Positions 51,219 to 62,943 of a stretch of 64,000 bases of DNA are shown here, in pieces. The stretch's first letter is position 1, and every line of letters begins with the position of its first letter. The translations under genes were made by a program, and so were the position numbers. The notes below the pieces were generated by a model. That model saw only the letters and a list, made by a program, of their open reading frames with translations, had not been told where the DNA came from and ran no database searches. Source of the DNA: Oxyruncus cristatus (taxonomy: Eukaryota > Chordata > Aves > Passeriformes > Cotingidae); contig VXAY01005255.1 in NCBI GenBank assembly GCA_013399855.1, positions 432,114 through 496,113 on the forward strand. The letters run 5' to 3'.

Positions 51219-53110
51219 GTATGACAAAGAAGGGCAGTAAAGATTTCAATACTCTTAAAGTGCTTGACTGATAGGAATGGCATCAGAAAATAACTGAATA
51301 TAATCCATGAGGAAAATGAGTCAAAGTAGTTGAGTGAGTGATTGGGGGAAACTGGAGAAATAGTCTTCAGTGACATGACTAGAATGCAGGCCCTATTTAA
51401 GCATACCATTTTTCCGTGTATGTGCTCACTGGCTTGCAGAAAGGCCGTTCCCTCTTTATATCCTAAATCATCTGTCATCTGCCCCTCTTTTGAAGTCTGG
51501 AAAATTGTTCAGGGGAAAGTTCCATAACATAAACTAAAACAAGTGTTTATTGTATTTATTTGTACATTGGTAGTATCCACAGGCACCAGAAAAGGATCTA
51601 GAGTTTTCTTGGCTCAAGTGCCATACAGACATGTACTGAAAAGGAAATGCCTGTCCTAAATGGGCGGTTAATGGAGTAACAGAAAATTGATGAGGTGTTC
51701 TTCATCTGATCTGGTTGTGTGGAAAAGCAGTTCTGTACCATTCTCTCTAGCATCCATTTGGTATGATTGGTGGAAACTGATATATTCCACATGGCTCGTT
51801 GGCTACTTTATTCTGCACGTCAGCCATGTGATGAAAATCAGCATTCAGTAGAAAGGGATGAGATAACTTAAATCTTGATTCTGATATCAAAGTAAGGAAA
51901 ACAAATGAACAAATACAAAACCCCAAAATACCAAACTCATGCTGAACAGCAGGAGGGCAGTAGGAGTCAGTAGGTGTTTGTCTGCTTAACAGAAGTCACC
52001 AAAAAGTTACAGACTTGTGAAATGGCTGCTAGCTCTTTCTGTTTTACTGTTGTTTGTGCAAGAGTGGGAAGACCTCCAACAGTAGAAATCTCCAAAATGA
52101 CAGCAGAGAATTGGTAAGATGGCAGCTGCTTAGCTCTTTCATAGCCATCTGTGTTTAGAAGAAGCTTTTAAGAGATAGAGTGTCTGCCAAAAACAAGACT
52201 GTGGGAAAGTGTTATGTTTGCTCTGGTCTGATGTGTGTTTAAAATGATTGCAGTCATTTAGAACCGTGGTACCTCCATGGTACCAGGTATATTGCCAGTC
52301 GCTATCCTTCATTTTCTTTTGGCAGAGTTTTTACCTCATTTATTAAAGGAAAGTGACTGTTTCTTGTAAGGTAAAGAGAGAGGCAAAAAGGGTTGTGGCA
52401 CGGAGTTAAGAGGAATTGTTTTGTTTGATATGATTCTCACTGTCTTCTTTTTGCACAATTCTAGCTTTGCTACAGAGACTGCGCCAATTAGTATCTTGCT
52501 GGCAGATATTTGCCCAGTAATTGTCTACAAGTTTAAGTCCGCTTTCCCATAGGAGCGGCCCAGTTCATGGGCTTTTCATGGCTTGAGCCTTTTTCTCATG
52601 TAGTTCTGTTTTAGAAATGCATCTTTTTCCTGCTCTGAGAGCTTCTCTCTTTTGACAGTGAGGGTAAATGAAGTCTGCTTGTCATCCTGATTTGTATGTT
52701 GATAATGAAATAAATGTTCCTGTTAGGCTTTCATCTGGGAGGATAATCTGATAAAAAGGTGTTAGTGTCATCTCAGACATCTCAAATTACATGCCTGCTC
52801 AGCATGTTAAAAGCATTAATTAAAAATAGATTTCCAGGAAATTGAAAAGTAAGGTGCGTTGGAGTAACTGATACCCAAATGAAGGGATGTTCTACATGAG
52901 AAGACTTCAGAAGGTGCAGAAAGGTATATAAAAAGTTTGATAATATTCATAACCTCATTGTAGTTGAAGGTTTAGATATTTTTGATAGATTAGCAAATCA
53001 TTCTGAGGTTGTACACCACTATGCTCTTGCATATGTGACATACATCTCTTTAAAATTAGGAAAGTGTTTATGTAGTTTGTGTACTGATGGAAACTCATTT
53101 TGTATTACAG
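51219..53110. other. Intron sequence, nothing recognised
   Basis: 1.9-kb VWA3B intron. No exon or repeat was recognised. Confidence 0.45.
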
Positions 53111-53235
53111 ATTCCATGCTTTTGCTGAGAAGAATGACTGTAGACATGCTACTGGAGCTGCACTAAAATATGAAGAGGATGGAAAAAGTCTAATTGCCTT
53201 GAACTCTGGAAAAGTGAAAGGGCGAATGCCACTAG
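53111..53235 (+). CDS. VWA3B: VWA3B exon: end of VWA-like domain and linker
   Basis: 125 nt between TTGTATTACAG and ACTAG|GTAGAC, entering in phase 2 and leaving in phase 1. It encodes RFHAFAEKNDCRHATGAALK followed by YEEDGKSLIALNSGKVKGRM and PL. GRFHAF closes the VWA-like fold and the rest is a charged linker. The open frame reading past the donor into the intron is not coding. Confidence 0.9.
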
Positions 53236-56200
53236 GTAGACGATATAAAACACAAGATTATACTGATATTTTCAGTGAGATTTCAGAATACAAATGTAAT
53301 ATAGGACACTTGCTGAGTATAAAATAAAAAAAACCCCTGTAGATATGCGTGGGGTGAGGACAGGACTGGTCAAATGGGAATTCTGTGGGTGGCAAGTAGA
53401 GGGCAAAGAAAAGAGAGAAGTCAAGAGACTAGAGGATGTGCATGTGAGAATGAGAGAGAAGTGAAAAAAGGGAGTAGATCATTTGTTTCGGAAGATGAAG
53501 AATAGTACTGGTGTGCTTATGCCAGTGACCTGGTGGAAATATATAGAGAAATGGCAGAAAGGAAGAGAAGTAGTGTGGAAGACCATATGATACAACAGCT
53601 GCATCAGTATAAACCAAGTTTGTACATAGTATAAGAGGATCAAATCAACATGAGGTTAACTTGCTCCCTGCAAGAATTTGTCATAAAGAAGGCTACAAGC
53701 ACAGTAAAGTGACCTTATAGAAGGCAGTGCAAAGTGGTGATAGCTGTGGGAGGATAGATGAAAAATACCCTGGTAGGAAACCACCAAAATAAACAATTTT
53801 ATTGCAGGGTGGAGCTGGGCAGAAAGCTCTCAGTATGTTTCTTACTAGTTACAGTGCTATTTCCTCTGGGTAGGTGTTCCGTGGACTGGACTGGGATTTC
53901 AGCTAGGTCATGAGGAGACTAATTTGTGGTGTGAAATGAGGCTTTGTGTGTCAAATCTGATGTTCTTTCTCAGCAGGATGGTAAAAAAAATATTTCTTGA
54001 GATACCAGGAGTCATCAGACCTCTTTATTCTAATAGGTCATATCCACGTTATGCTGGTAGCATTAATGTTGCCCCAAAGATACACCAGTGTTGTCCTCTT
54101 CTCACTGCTTGGGAATGTGTGGCTTAAGATGGATTAGTGGCTCATGTAAGGTCGTTTGCCAGTCTTGGACTAACTGGCCATTTTTGAGTTGTAGTCTAGT
54201 TCCTTGTGTGCTAAGTTATCCTTCACTAGGACCATGATTTTAACAGTACAAGAGAAAGAACCATAGTAGGGGGCCAGAAATAAGGGAGTGAGGTTCACCT
54301 GAGTTTTTGCTTTGTGAAGGGACACTCAGGCCTCACCTATGCAGGGTTTGGAAACCAACAGCAGAGTCTGCCTCAAAACATGATCTCTTGTTTCATGCTA
54401 ATTCAGAGCAGTATAATGATTGCCTTCAGTCTGCTGTGGTCTTGCTGGACCACATTTGGGGGTGTGCATGGGGGGAGCTGGCTCCCTCTGCCCCAGGGCA
54501 GTCAGCCTGTTTCAATAGATGGGCCTAGAGCTCCTGGATGACTGAAATTACTTCCTCACCGCTGTTTCTAAAGCTGAAAGCTGAATAGCTTTAATCGCTC
54601 AAAGGGGCAGTAATCCCCTTGAAGTGCATTGTCTGTTGTGTCTTATTGCTATTATGGAGTAGAATTTACACATTAAAAAGGAACACAATTCGCTTTCTGC
54701 ATTTACTGGGTATTACAAGCACAGTCGTGACATCACTGGCAGCCAATCAGTGTTTCAGTGCTATGCAGAATCTAAAGTCCTTTCAGAAAAGAAAACACAT
54801 TGAAGACATTATTCTGGTCTGTGTCTGATATCTCTTGTTTCAGAAACTCCTTCAAGGGTGTAATAATAAGGCAATAAAAATAAAAGTGTCGATTACTCAC
54901 TAATGGGCTCTGAAACTGGTTCTTGGATGTGTGGCATAAACTATACAAGGAAATAAATAGAGAATGAACCAGAGATTTAATCATCCAAATGTGGTGTTTC
55001 TGGAAAATAAGGAGAGGCACAGGAATATTTTAATTATGTTCATTTTTCCACCACAAATGCAACAGCTGGAAAGTGAAACTGATCATCATGTTTTATGGAC
55101 TGGAAAAGCTGTTTTAAGGACATTGGATAGTTTTCTGAGTATTCACTGCATACCAGCGTTTTGCAAATACACAATATCTTCATGTTCACTCTTTTTCATT
55201 TGCCTAGCCAAAACAAGTCAGAAGTGAACTATTTAAAACTTTAGATAAGCACTCCCTTCTCCCCTGTTTTGCATCTTGAGCAGTCATTTAGAAAGCAAGC
55301 GTGAGAAACTGCCAAATTTGAATTTTTTTTACACTCATTTTGAGTGGGTGCTCAAGATCAAAACAGGTGTAAGCCAGTAAAGAATTAAGGACCTTATGCT
55401 GGCAGCCTCAGATTTACTTAAGGCAGAGAAATGCTTTTACATAAAGCCTAATTTGACCAGTGTGATGATATCTCCTCATCCAGTATTGATTTTCTTGTTA
55501 TCACTTCTGCCTACATTCTTTGTGCACTTTATTCATCTGCAAAAAGCTGCAGAATTAAGCAATCTTGTTCTGTAGTTAAAATGTAAGAGGAAAGAAGGGG
55601 ACATTTAAGTTGGAACTTGAAGACAAGGCAAGAAATGGTGGAAGCTGTGGAGAAAAAGTTTCTTTCTTAAAAGAGGGACATTTGTGTCATCTGCTTGGAG
55701 TACCAGAGGTATAAGTGCTACATAGATCTTGAAAAGCGGTGGTGTTTTGAACTAGATACTGAGATGAATAGAGGGTCCTCAATGGCTGAAATAGAAACAG
55801 TAAATCTCTGTGCAGTGTGTTTCTGTGTGGTGGAATAGATGAGCTTGCATGTGTAAAGAAAATTTAAATGGACTGAAATCAGTATTTTACTGATGTGATA
55901 AATCCAAACAAGCATGTGTCTGCCCTCCTTATGAACTGTGTAAGGCTGTATTCTTGGCTATACTTGATTTTTCACATTTACCTGATAGTCAAGGGAACAT
56001 TTCAGATTGTTGTGTGTAAAAATGGGAAGCCTGAAAGCATCATCTCGCTGTATGGCATTGAAGTCAATGAACTCCACACTGTTTATGTACACCGACATGG
56101 GAAAGATCGAAGCCTCCCTTTGGAGTAGCAGGGTAATGACTGACGAGTAGCTACTTTGCCTAGAAGCTGTAGCAAAGATCATTGCCTCTGCTTTTTTCTT

Positions 56201-56900
56201 GCATGCGCTTTGTCTAGTCTCAGCAGCCTTGCCCTGGCAGATCTCTTTGCTAATGTGTAGAGAGTGATGCAGATAGCTGCTCTGCAATGCCACATGGGAT
56301 TCAGAGTTCATTTGCTTTGTGCATTTGTCCAGTGGGAAAGGGGCAGGATGGGACTCAGTACTGCTTGACTTGGCAGGTGCACAGATAAAAGATGTGCTCT
56401 TTTGTGCCTTCATTCATACCCCTCTAAGTGGGTATTTTAGAAATCAATGCTTGAGGGAATGTTGCTATGTTCTGCTGCCACATAGAGGCTGAGGAAGGGA
56501 CTGGCAGTGAAAAAATCAGTTTTCCCACCTTGCCTTGCCAACAAATTAATTTTGAAATAGATCTTACTCCATTATATTTTGATTTGCTTGCTTCCATGGT
56601 CTAAGTTATATAATCAGAAATGTAAGAAATGCTTCTGTTTACCCTAAGTTGCTTTTGTATTGGTATTTGCCATGTGTTTCAAAGATACTGTAGGTTTTGT
56701 AGGCTTTTCTTTTTTTTAAACTATGGGCTTTTTTTTCTTAGCAACATGAAAATTGAATATGTAACAGTGAGTTGTTGAACTGGATGAGTTTGTTTGCAGG
56801 GAAGTAGGTGTGGAGAAGCTGCTTCTTTTAAGATTGCCTAGCTGTTAAATAACTGGGGAATGGAGATGAAGGTGGTTATGAGTTTCCGTGTACCTGGGCA
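53236..56900. other. Intron sequence, nothing recognised
   Basis: First part of a 5.6-kb VWA3B intron. Open frames near 55895-56413 occur on both strands without splice context or recognisable domains. Confidence 0.4.
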
Positions 56901-56953
56901 GGTGTTTTGTGTTTTTGCTTAGACCTGCCATCTTGCTTCTCAATTCACTGGTG

Positions 56954-57517
56954 TCAGCAAAATGCTTCTGCTCCTTGCCACACGCTCTCCCCACATCCTT
57001 CCTCATCCTCTTCCTCTTTTTCAGGGCTTTCCTTATTCTGGAACATTACCCCATGTGGAGTTCTCGGCAGGGTTGCGATGGCCATGAGGAGAGCTGAGGA
57101 GAACTGACTGTGCTTGGCCAGGGACAAGCTGCAGGGTGTTCCGAACAGCTCCCTCATACGTGACTGGTGGCCAACCTCCAGCCATGGCAGTGTGGTAGTT
57201 TTTGGGTCAGAACCAGGGCTCCCCAGTTGTGTGGCTGTTACACCACCAGCTAGGGCGGGTGGATAGTGCTTCTTGGCAGGGGGGACCAGGAGGGCACTTT
57301 CTCTCACTGGATAAAGAGATCTTTTTAAGACAGCGTCTTTCCTGGGGCATGAATGCCTGAAGGTGTGCAAGAGATCATGGGCCTGAAGTGGTTGGAAACT
57401 GCACCATTTAGGGGAGTGACTTTCTTTGGTTGGTGGTCCCCGAAAAATGGAACATCTGAGGTGTGAGCGCAGGGAATTCAAACCAAAGTGATGTTCATGC
57501 TTTCTTGGTGAATGCAT
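56954..57517 (-). other. 187-codon open frame in intron, unassigned
   Basis: Among the longest uninterrupted frames in the window, in a locally G+C-rich patch of an otherwise AT-rich intron. The predicted protein has basic and proline-rich parts and an acidic tail (KEEEDEEGCGE) and no domain I know. The acidic tail comes from a pyrimidine-rich tract on the + strand (about 56990-57025), which lowers the chance that it is real. It could be chance, an LTR or a non-coding exon. Confidence 0.15.
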
Positions 57518-58464
57518 GTGTTTTGTGGTTTTAACTGTGAAAAAGGTATATGTTTACAAATTCGGTGGCTGAGTACTCATCAGAAAATCTCTAGGTCTGT
57601 TCGCCCTTGAATTTTGCTGATGCTCAGATTTTCTATTTCTGGTGAGAGATTGTTTATAAAAGTCGACTTCTTTCTAAAGTGTTTGAAAAGAATGCTTTTC
57701 TTAAGCTTAAAAGGGAATGATTGCAGACTGAGGGTTTTTTTCTCCCTTTTGTATTTTATGTTGTGGAATGATCTGCCTTACTAAAGCTTTTTGTGATTTA
57801 GTATATGTTGATCTTTGTCCTAATGGCTGCGACAGATGTTTTTGAAATGCAGGAAGGTCCCAGGAGATGGCAGTGTACAATAACACATTTCAAAATATTT
57901 CTTGGAAACTGAGAGCACTTCACGATGAAAATTGAGTTCTTACTTTGTATAACTTTTGTATTAGTATTATTTCAGGGAAGTTTATCAAAGAACAAAATGA
58001 TCAGGTTTGTTTGTTTACTGATAACCGACTTTAGTAGGCAAGTTTGCATGTCTTGTCTTTCATACAGTGAACCACCATTGTACATTAACTGAACCACTAG
58101 ATGATAAGACATAGTTTGCCTTGTTCAGCATCTTTATGTGCAATTCGTTAATACGTTATGATCTGCAATAGGTTGTACCCTGCGTTTGTGGTTAGGATAG
58201 CTGATGATTCAGTTTCTTTCATATTTTTGCTGTAACAGTGCACACAGTTTCTCTGCATTGTCCTGTTGAAATTTAATCTCTGAGACTAACCTAATTTAAC
58301 ACATTTTTAGTATTGAACATTCTGCTTATATATATAGTGTGTCTTAATTTTAGTAATTGTACTCTGTGGAATAAATACATATTTTAATTATTTTACTAAA
58401 GAAAAACATGTCTGTTGAGATTAAGAAAACCTTAACCTAAGCTGTAGCTCTCTAGCTTTGCATC

Positions 58465-58485
58465 TTTTTTTTTTTTTTTTTTTTT
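58465..58485. repeat. 21-base T run
   Basis: An uninterrupted homopolymer in the intron before the exon at 58848. No retroposed sequence was recognised beside it. Confidence 0.85.
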
Positions 58486-58847
58486 GGACAATATAGCCTG
58501 ATAGTAAAGCAGTTTTTTTCTTTTATCATTTATTTATGTTGGGATGAATGTAAACTCATCTTTAGCAGAATTTCATTACATAGTCTTCAGGAAAAGAAGA
58601 TTTAATTTTAAATAAAATTGTTAATGTACTTAAGGAAACTGAAAGAGTTGAAAATGTCGCTTTAAACTTTCAAAAGTGGGGTTTTGAGGTCTATCAGAAA
58701 ACCGCACTTGTCACTGCAATGGGACCTCAAGAAAACAAAGTTATATGGCAACATCTGGGTATACCAATGACTTTGTGATAATTGAGAAGTTACAGATTGC
58801 AGAAATTTTATGAAAATGTCAAGTTCTACTTATGATTTCTTTTGCAG

Positions 58848-58964
58848 TAGCTGGTGTCCGTGAAGATGTCTTTTTGATCTGGAAGGAGCTGGAGGAAGCC
58901 AGGAATACAGTGAGACAAGTTCAGAAAATTTTATCAGAATCTGACCAACCTGCTTCTCAAGATG
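58848..58964 (+). CDS. VWA3B: VWA3B exon: GVREDVFLIW segment and coiled helix
   Basis: 117 nt between TTTCTTTTGCAG and GATG|GTATAA, entering and leaving in phase 1. It encodes VAGVREDVFLIWKELEEARN followed by TVRQVQKILSESDQPASQD. GVREDVFLIWKELEEA is a strongly conserved VWA3B segment that follows the first VWA-like domain. The helix that follows is amphipathic and may be a short coiled coil. Confidence 0.92.
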
Positions 58965-59904
58965 GTATAATTTGTTTCCTTCAGAGACTTACCATTATAT
59001 TCATGATCAATATTTTATTTGTGAACAGTTTTCATTACTCATCAATTTGGGGATGGTTTTCTCAGAAATGTCTATATACAGCTAACACCTATACTTGTTA
59101 TCTAAATTTGGGGTTGCTTAAAACTTTCCAATACAAATCTCTGTTTATTACAGCTTAAACTTGCTGAACTTTAACAGCTTGAGCTGAAACACACCATTTT
59201 TAGTTCACTAGTGACTAGTTTTACAAGTTTTCTGCATTTTAAGATATGGAAATACTTCTTGATTTTTGTGGTCTCTCCCTTTCTGCCTGGGCCAGTAATC
59301 TTTAATTTTATTCCACACAGTGCTGGGGAAGTACCTCAACCCTCTCCCATCATGGTAATCTTGAGATGGCCTAGTTTGTTCCCCTAAAGGGGAAGAAGTG
59401 TGGGTTTGAATTGTAATCAAAGGCAGAAAATTGAAAGCAATGCTGGATGAGTGCTCTGGCAAATCTTGTCTTAAGAAACTTGGAGGAATACCTACATTTT
59501 TTCATTAAACTAATAGTTCCCACCACTGTGTTTGGCCATTTGATCTATTTGTTGTTCTGTGCTTATTGCTTGTGGATTGAACCCTGTTGCAGACAGAAGC
59601 ATAGCTGGTTTCTGAAGTTCTGGAAGGCTTTAATAGGGGATGGTGAGCTCCTACTCAGCCCTTCTACGATGGAGATGCCCTGGGCATGCTCTGGAGCAGA
59701 ATGATCACACTGACAAGACTTAAATACTGAAAATCCAGGAATCTGTAGAGTCTAGGCAGCTTCAGCATTGGACTGCAATTAAGGGGATGGATTTTCAGAA
59801 TCATAGCCGTGATTGTCAGTGCCTATAATCTTCATTAGTCCCTGGTTTTAAAATACTTATGCAGTTTCTACAGGCACTTTTTGTGTAAGTTGCTACAAGA
59901 TTCA

Positions 59905-60207
59905 AGTTGAATTAGCAGAGGTCATGGGTGATTTTGTGTAACTGTAATATTGTTTTTGCAGTACAATTGCTTTTACTTTGACTAGATGGAGGCTGGGACC
60001 AGATGCCCCTTTCAGGATCACCTGCTGAGGAATGTTTTGTACTGTCAGTTGTTCAGGAACTTGAACTGTGTTGAGATACGTGACTGGGATGGTGATGATG
60101 ATTTGAAGCTGGAAACTTTTCTCTGGCTCTGGGTTTGAATTTCTGTCCATGACATAGCTCTCCATGATTAATACTAGAGTTTTTTCTTCTGTGAAGGTGT
60201 AATACAA
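59905..60207 (-). pseudogene. 101-codon open frame, possible second piece of a decayed gene
   Basis: The frame begins at a Met and encodes a Val/Thr/Gln-rich, low-charge sequence (for example TIPVTYLNTVQVPEQLTVQN). It is in the same reading frame as the cysteine-rich segment upstream on the minus strand, but several stops intervene. It could be a second exon or a decayed part of the same pseudogene, or chance. Confidence 0.2.
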
Positions 60208-60468
60208 TTCTTTATACTGCTAATAACATCTTCTGAATCACTAAGCCTTCCCATATGAAGTTAAACAGCTCTTCTGTAATACATACAAACAAAGAGACCA
60301 CAATAAAGCTGCAAGGGCAGCCCTAATTTCAGTGTTTATTTGTGTGGTCCTGACTGTGCAGCTTTAATGTTCTTTTAGTGTTTACCTTCATATATATAAT
60401 CACTTCATAAATATTTCGAAAGACATTAAATCAAGAATATGATTTATTTGGTCAGTTCTTCAGCCTTA

Positions 60469-60873
60469 TTTGACTATTGCCCGTTCATCCAAATAACTGC
60501 AGTCTTTCAGTTTGCCTGCATTTCTTCCACATTTTGCCTTCCTGATCTGTTCAAAACACTTTGCTGCAAAATGTAGTTTATTCTGAACACTGTGATGTTC
60601 TGCAGGAGAAGAAACAGAGAAAGAGTCAACTTTTCTGCTGGCACTCCAGATAATGCACTAGTTACCTGCACTGAGACAGAACTTTTTACGTAAAGCACGT
60701 GGAGTGCATTTGTGACACTTGTTCTTAGAACCACAGGCAGTCATAAAGCAAATATTTTCACATGAACAGGCTCCAGTCATGCACGTGCCTTGATGTTGGC
60801 TGATCTCTGTGTGTGTAAGGGCAGTAGGTGCTTCCATAGGTTTATTTATAGGCTCAGGATCTAAATGCTGTTG
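60469..60873 (-). pseudogene. Cysteine-rich decayed reading frame, identity unknown
   Basis: On the minus strand 135 codons (60873 to 60469) are open except for one TAG at 60660-60658. The first part contains CMTGACSCENICFMTACGSK and NKCHKCTPRALRKKFC, eight cysteines spaced C-x4-C-x-C-x3-C-x4-C-x5-C-x2-C-x9-C. The later part is Lys/Cys-rich (KAKCGRNAGKLKDC). The spacing is loosely reminiscent of a CXC (tesmin/LIN54-type) motif, but I could not confirm this. The TAG may sit in a tiny intron: GTAACT after the cysteine part and TTCTCCTGCAG before AACATC are donor- and acceptor-like. It lies antisense in a VWA3B intron. Confidence 0.35.
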
Positions 60874-61189
60874 TCACTGTAGCTGCATCTAAATGGAATA
60901 GACATTTATACCACCCAGGTCCACCAAAATTAAAGTGTGACAAAATAAATTCACCCTGCTATGAGACCCAGTGCCGGGTCATTTGGTTTAGTTGTGTTTT
61001 ATCGAGATAGTGATGAGTGTAGAGCCCTGTATCTTATTACCAGTATCCAGATACGTGCAGTGCCCTACCTTAAGGTGGCCCTTGGAAAATTTATAAGACG
61101 GTATGATGTGAAAGGGGAAACATAAGAACAGTTATACGAGATCAGACAAAAAAAAAAGGCCGGTTTTCTTCAGTATGAGTTGAAAATTC

Positions 61190-61600
61190 TTGAAGGAGGG
61201 TGTAGAACTAGAGATGGTCCTCCATGGGCTGCAGGGGCACAGCTGCTCCACCATGGTCTGCACCATGGTCTGCAGTGCCTCAGCTCCGGTGCCTGGAGCA
61301 CCTCCTGCTCCTCCTTCTGCACTGACCTTGGCTTCTACATTGTTGTTCCCATGTTCTCACTCTGCTCTTCCCTGGCTGGAATTCTTTCTGTGCAATACGT
61401 TCTGTTCTTACGTATGTTATCACAGAGACATTACTATCACTTAATTGGCTTAGCCTTGGCCAGCGGCAGGAAGCCCGTCCTGGAGCCGGCTGGCATTGCC
61501 TTCACCACACAGGGGAAGGTTCTAGCAGCTTCTAACAGAAGCCACCCCTGTAGCCCCCCCTACTACCAAAACCAAGCCACAGAAACCCACTACATAATGG
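61190..61600 (+). mobile_element. Endogenous retrovirus LTR-like repeat
   Basis: The block containing CTCCATGGGCTGCAGGGGCA, then GCTCCACCATGGTCTGCACC, GCCTTGGCCAGCGGCAGGAA, GAGCCGGCTGGCATTGCCTT and AGAAGCCACCCCTGTAGCCC closely resembles a sequence I know as abundant in passerine genomes, which I believe belongs to an endogenous retrovirus family. The family name is not certain. The open frame across it is a property of the repeat, not a gene. The limits are approximate and it sits in the VWA3B intron on the sense strand. Confidence 0.55.
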
Positions 61601-62010
61601 TCTCAACTGTATTTTCAGTTATATCTTCTGTTGTTTCATTTGCTCAAATGATTCTTCTTGAAGTTAGACATCTTATGCAGGAATACTTTCTGGCATTTTG
61701 TAATTAAACTACTAAGAATATTCCTTCTATATGTTGATCTTGTCACTATTTAATGTCTTCTGATGTTGGGTTTTTTTCCAGTTACAAAGGAATTTATTGC
61801 AATGAATTGTCTGCTAAGAAAAAAAAAATACAACCTAAGGAGAGACTGTTAAAAATCACTCAGAAATATCTGCTCACTCCAGTGCTGTCAGAGAAAGCAG
61901 AACAAGTTGGAAAATGTTAACTCTAGTATCATAGTCTGGTTTTGAAAATTGCATAACCACAATGAACGATGTTACACAGGAGATTTTTTTTGTTGTATTT
62001 TCTTTATTAG

Positions 62011-62207
62011 CAACCAAAGCTGATCATCCATTACAAAATGATATATATGACAAATATTTGACTTCTGAGAAGTGGCTGCAGAAATATGGCTTGAAAGCTC
62101 AGAAGCTCACACTGTACGATGCGCTTGCTGATTGTATTTTTCGCCATGTAGATGGGGTTGTTGACATAAAAACTAAACCAGAGGATGAATCTTCACAAAC
62201 TGATGCT
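62011..62207 (+). CDS. VWA3B: VWA3B exon: second WLQxYGLK module
   Basis: 197 nt between TTTTCTTTATTAG and GCT|GTGAGT, entering in phase 1 and leaving in phase 0. It encodes ATKADHPLQNDIYDKYLTSE, then KWLQKYGLKAQKLTLYDALA, DCIFRHVDGVVDIKTKPEDE and SSQTDA. The WLQKYGLKAQKLTL motif repeats the one in the exon at 38426. In known VWA3B this segment precedes the central VWA domain, which must lie beyond the window. Confidence 0.93.
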
Positions 62208-62788
62208 GTGAGTGTTGTTAATTTTCCCTCACATCCTGTGAGTTCTTTGTTTTTTCTTTTAAAGCTTGAAAACTTGGCTGGTGGAGGAATTTATGATATA
62301 GTGTATGGCCTCGTTGATTTGTAGTTTTTGATAAAATCAGCTTATTAATTATTGGGACAAAGAATGTAATGAAAAGAATGTTTCAAAGGGCTATTTGAGA
62401 ATGACTGTTTTAAGGACTCCTTGCTGGTTCCCATGTAATCTAAAAGGAAAGATCAGGACTGGCTTAAGCAATGCCATCATTTTCTATGTATTTCTGTGGG
62501 GGGCAAAGATTGCTTGTCTTCAAAATACGTGTTAGTCTCACCTGCTGGAGTGTTTGCACGTATTTAAACAAATTTGGATTAATTTTTCTTCTATTTTTTT
62601 TCTCAAGCTTTACCATTATACTGTTTGACTCTTGCTAGGAGTGAATTCTGTGACCCTTCTATCTCCTGTTTGTTTCTGCACCTGTTCATGTGCAACGAGC
62701 ATGTACATTTGAAGTTTGTTCACCAAATATTAAAGGCACTGCAAAATAATGTGTTTTGGAACATGAAACAGGTTTTTCTTGGTTGTAG

Positions 62789-62943
62789 GAGACAAAGAGG
62801 AAGGTAATTCATGCAAGATACTGTGACAGGTTTGTACATACCCTCTGGAAAGATGGATCTGTAGTTCACATATATGTTAGTACAGAAAAATATAAGCAGT
62901 ACGAAGAGAAAATGAGGACAGCTCTCAGACAAGTGGAAGGAAG
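62789..62943 (+). CDS. VWA3B: VWA3B exon: second RY...DGSV segment; last exon in window
   Basis: 155 nt between CTTGGTTGTAG and GGAAG|GTTAGT, entering in phase 0 and leaving in phase 2, so the gene continues to the right. It encodes ETKRKVIHARYCDRFVHTLW, then KDGSVVHIYVSTEKYKQYEE and KMRTALRQVEG. The RYCD...KDGSV part parallels RYADGLF...QDGSVYN in the exon at 40463. The donor GTTAGT is weaker than the others but acceptable. Confidence 0.9.

Noticed and set aside
53111..53327. VWA3B exon extended to the stop at 53325-53327 as a short terminal isoform
   Set aside because: A good phase-1 donor at 53235/53236 joins in frame to the conserved exon at 58848; read-through sequence is unlike the family.
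55895..56413. Open frames on both strands inside a VWA3B intron
   Set aside because: No splice sites in register with the gene and no recognisable product.
61180..61707. 175-codon + strand open frame
   Set aside because: Lies across an LTR-like interspersed repeat; the frame is a property of the repeat.
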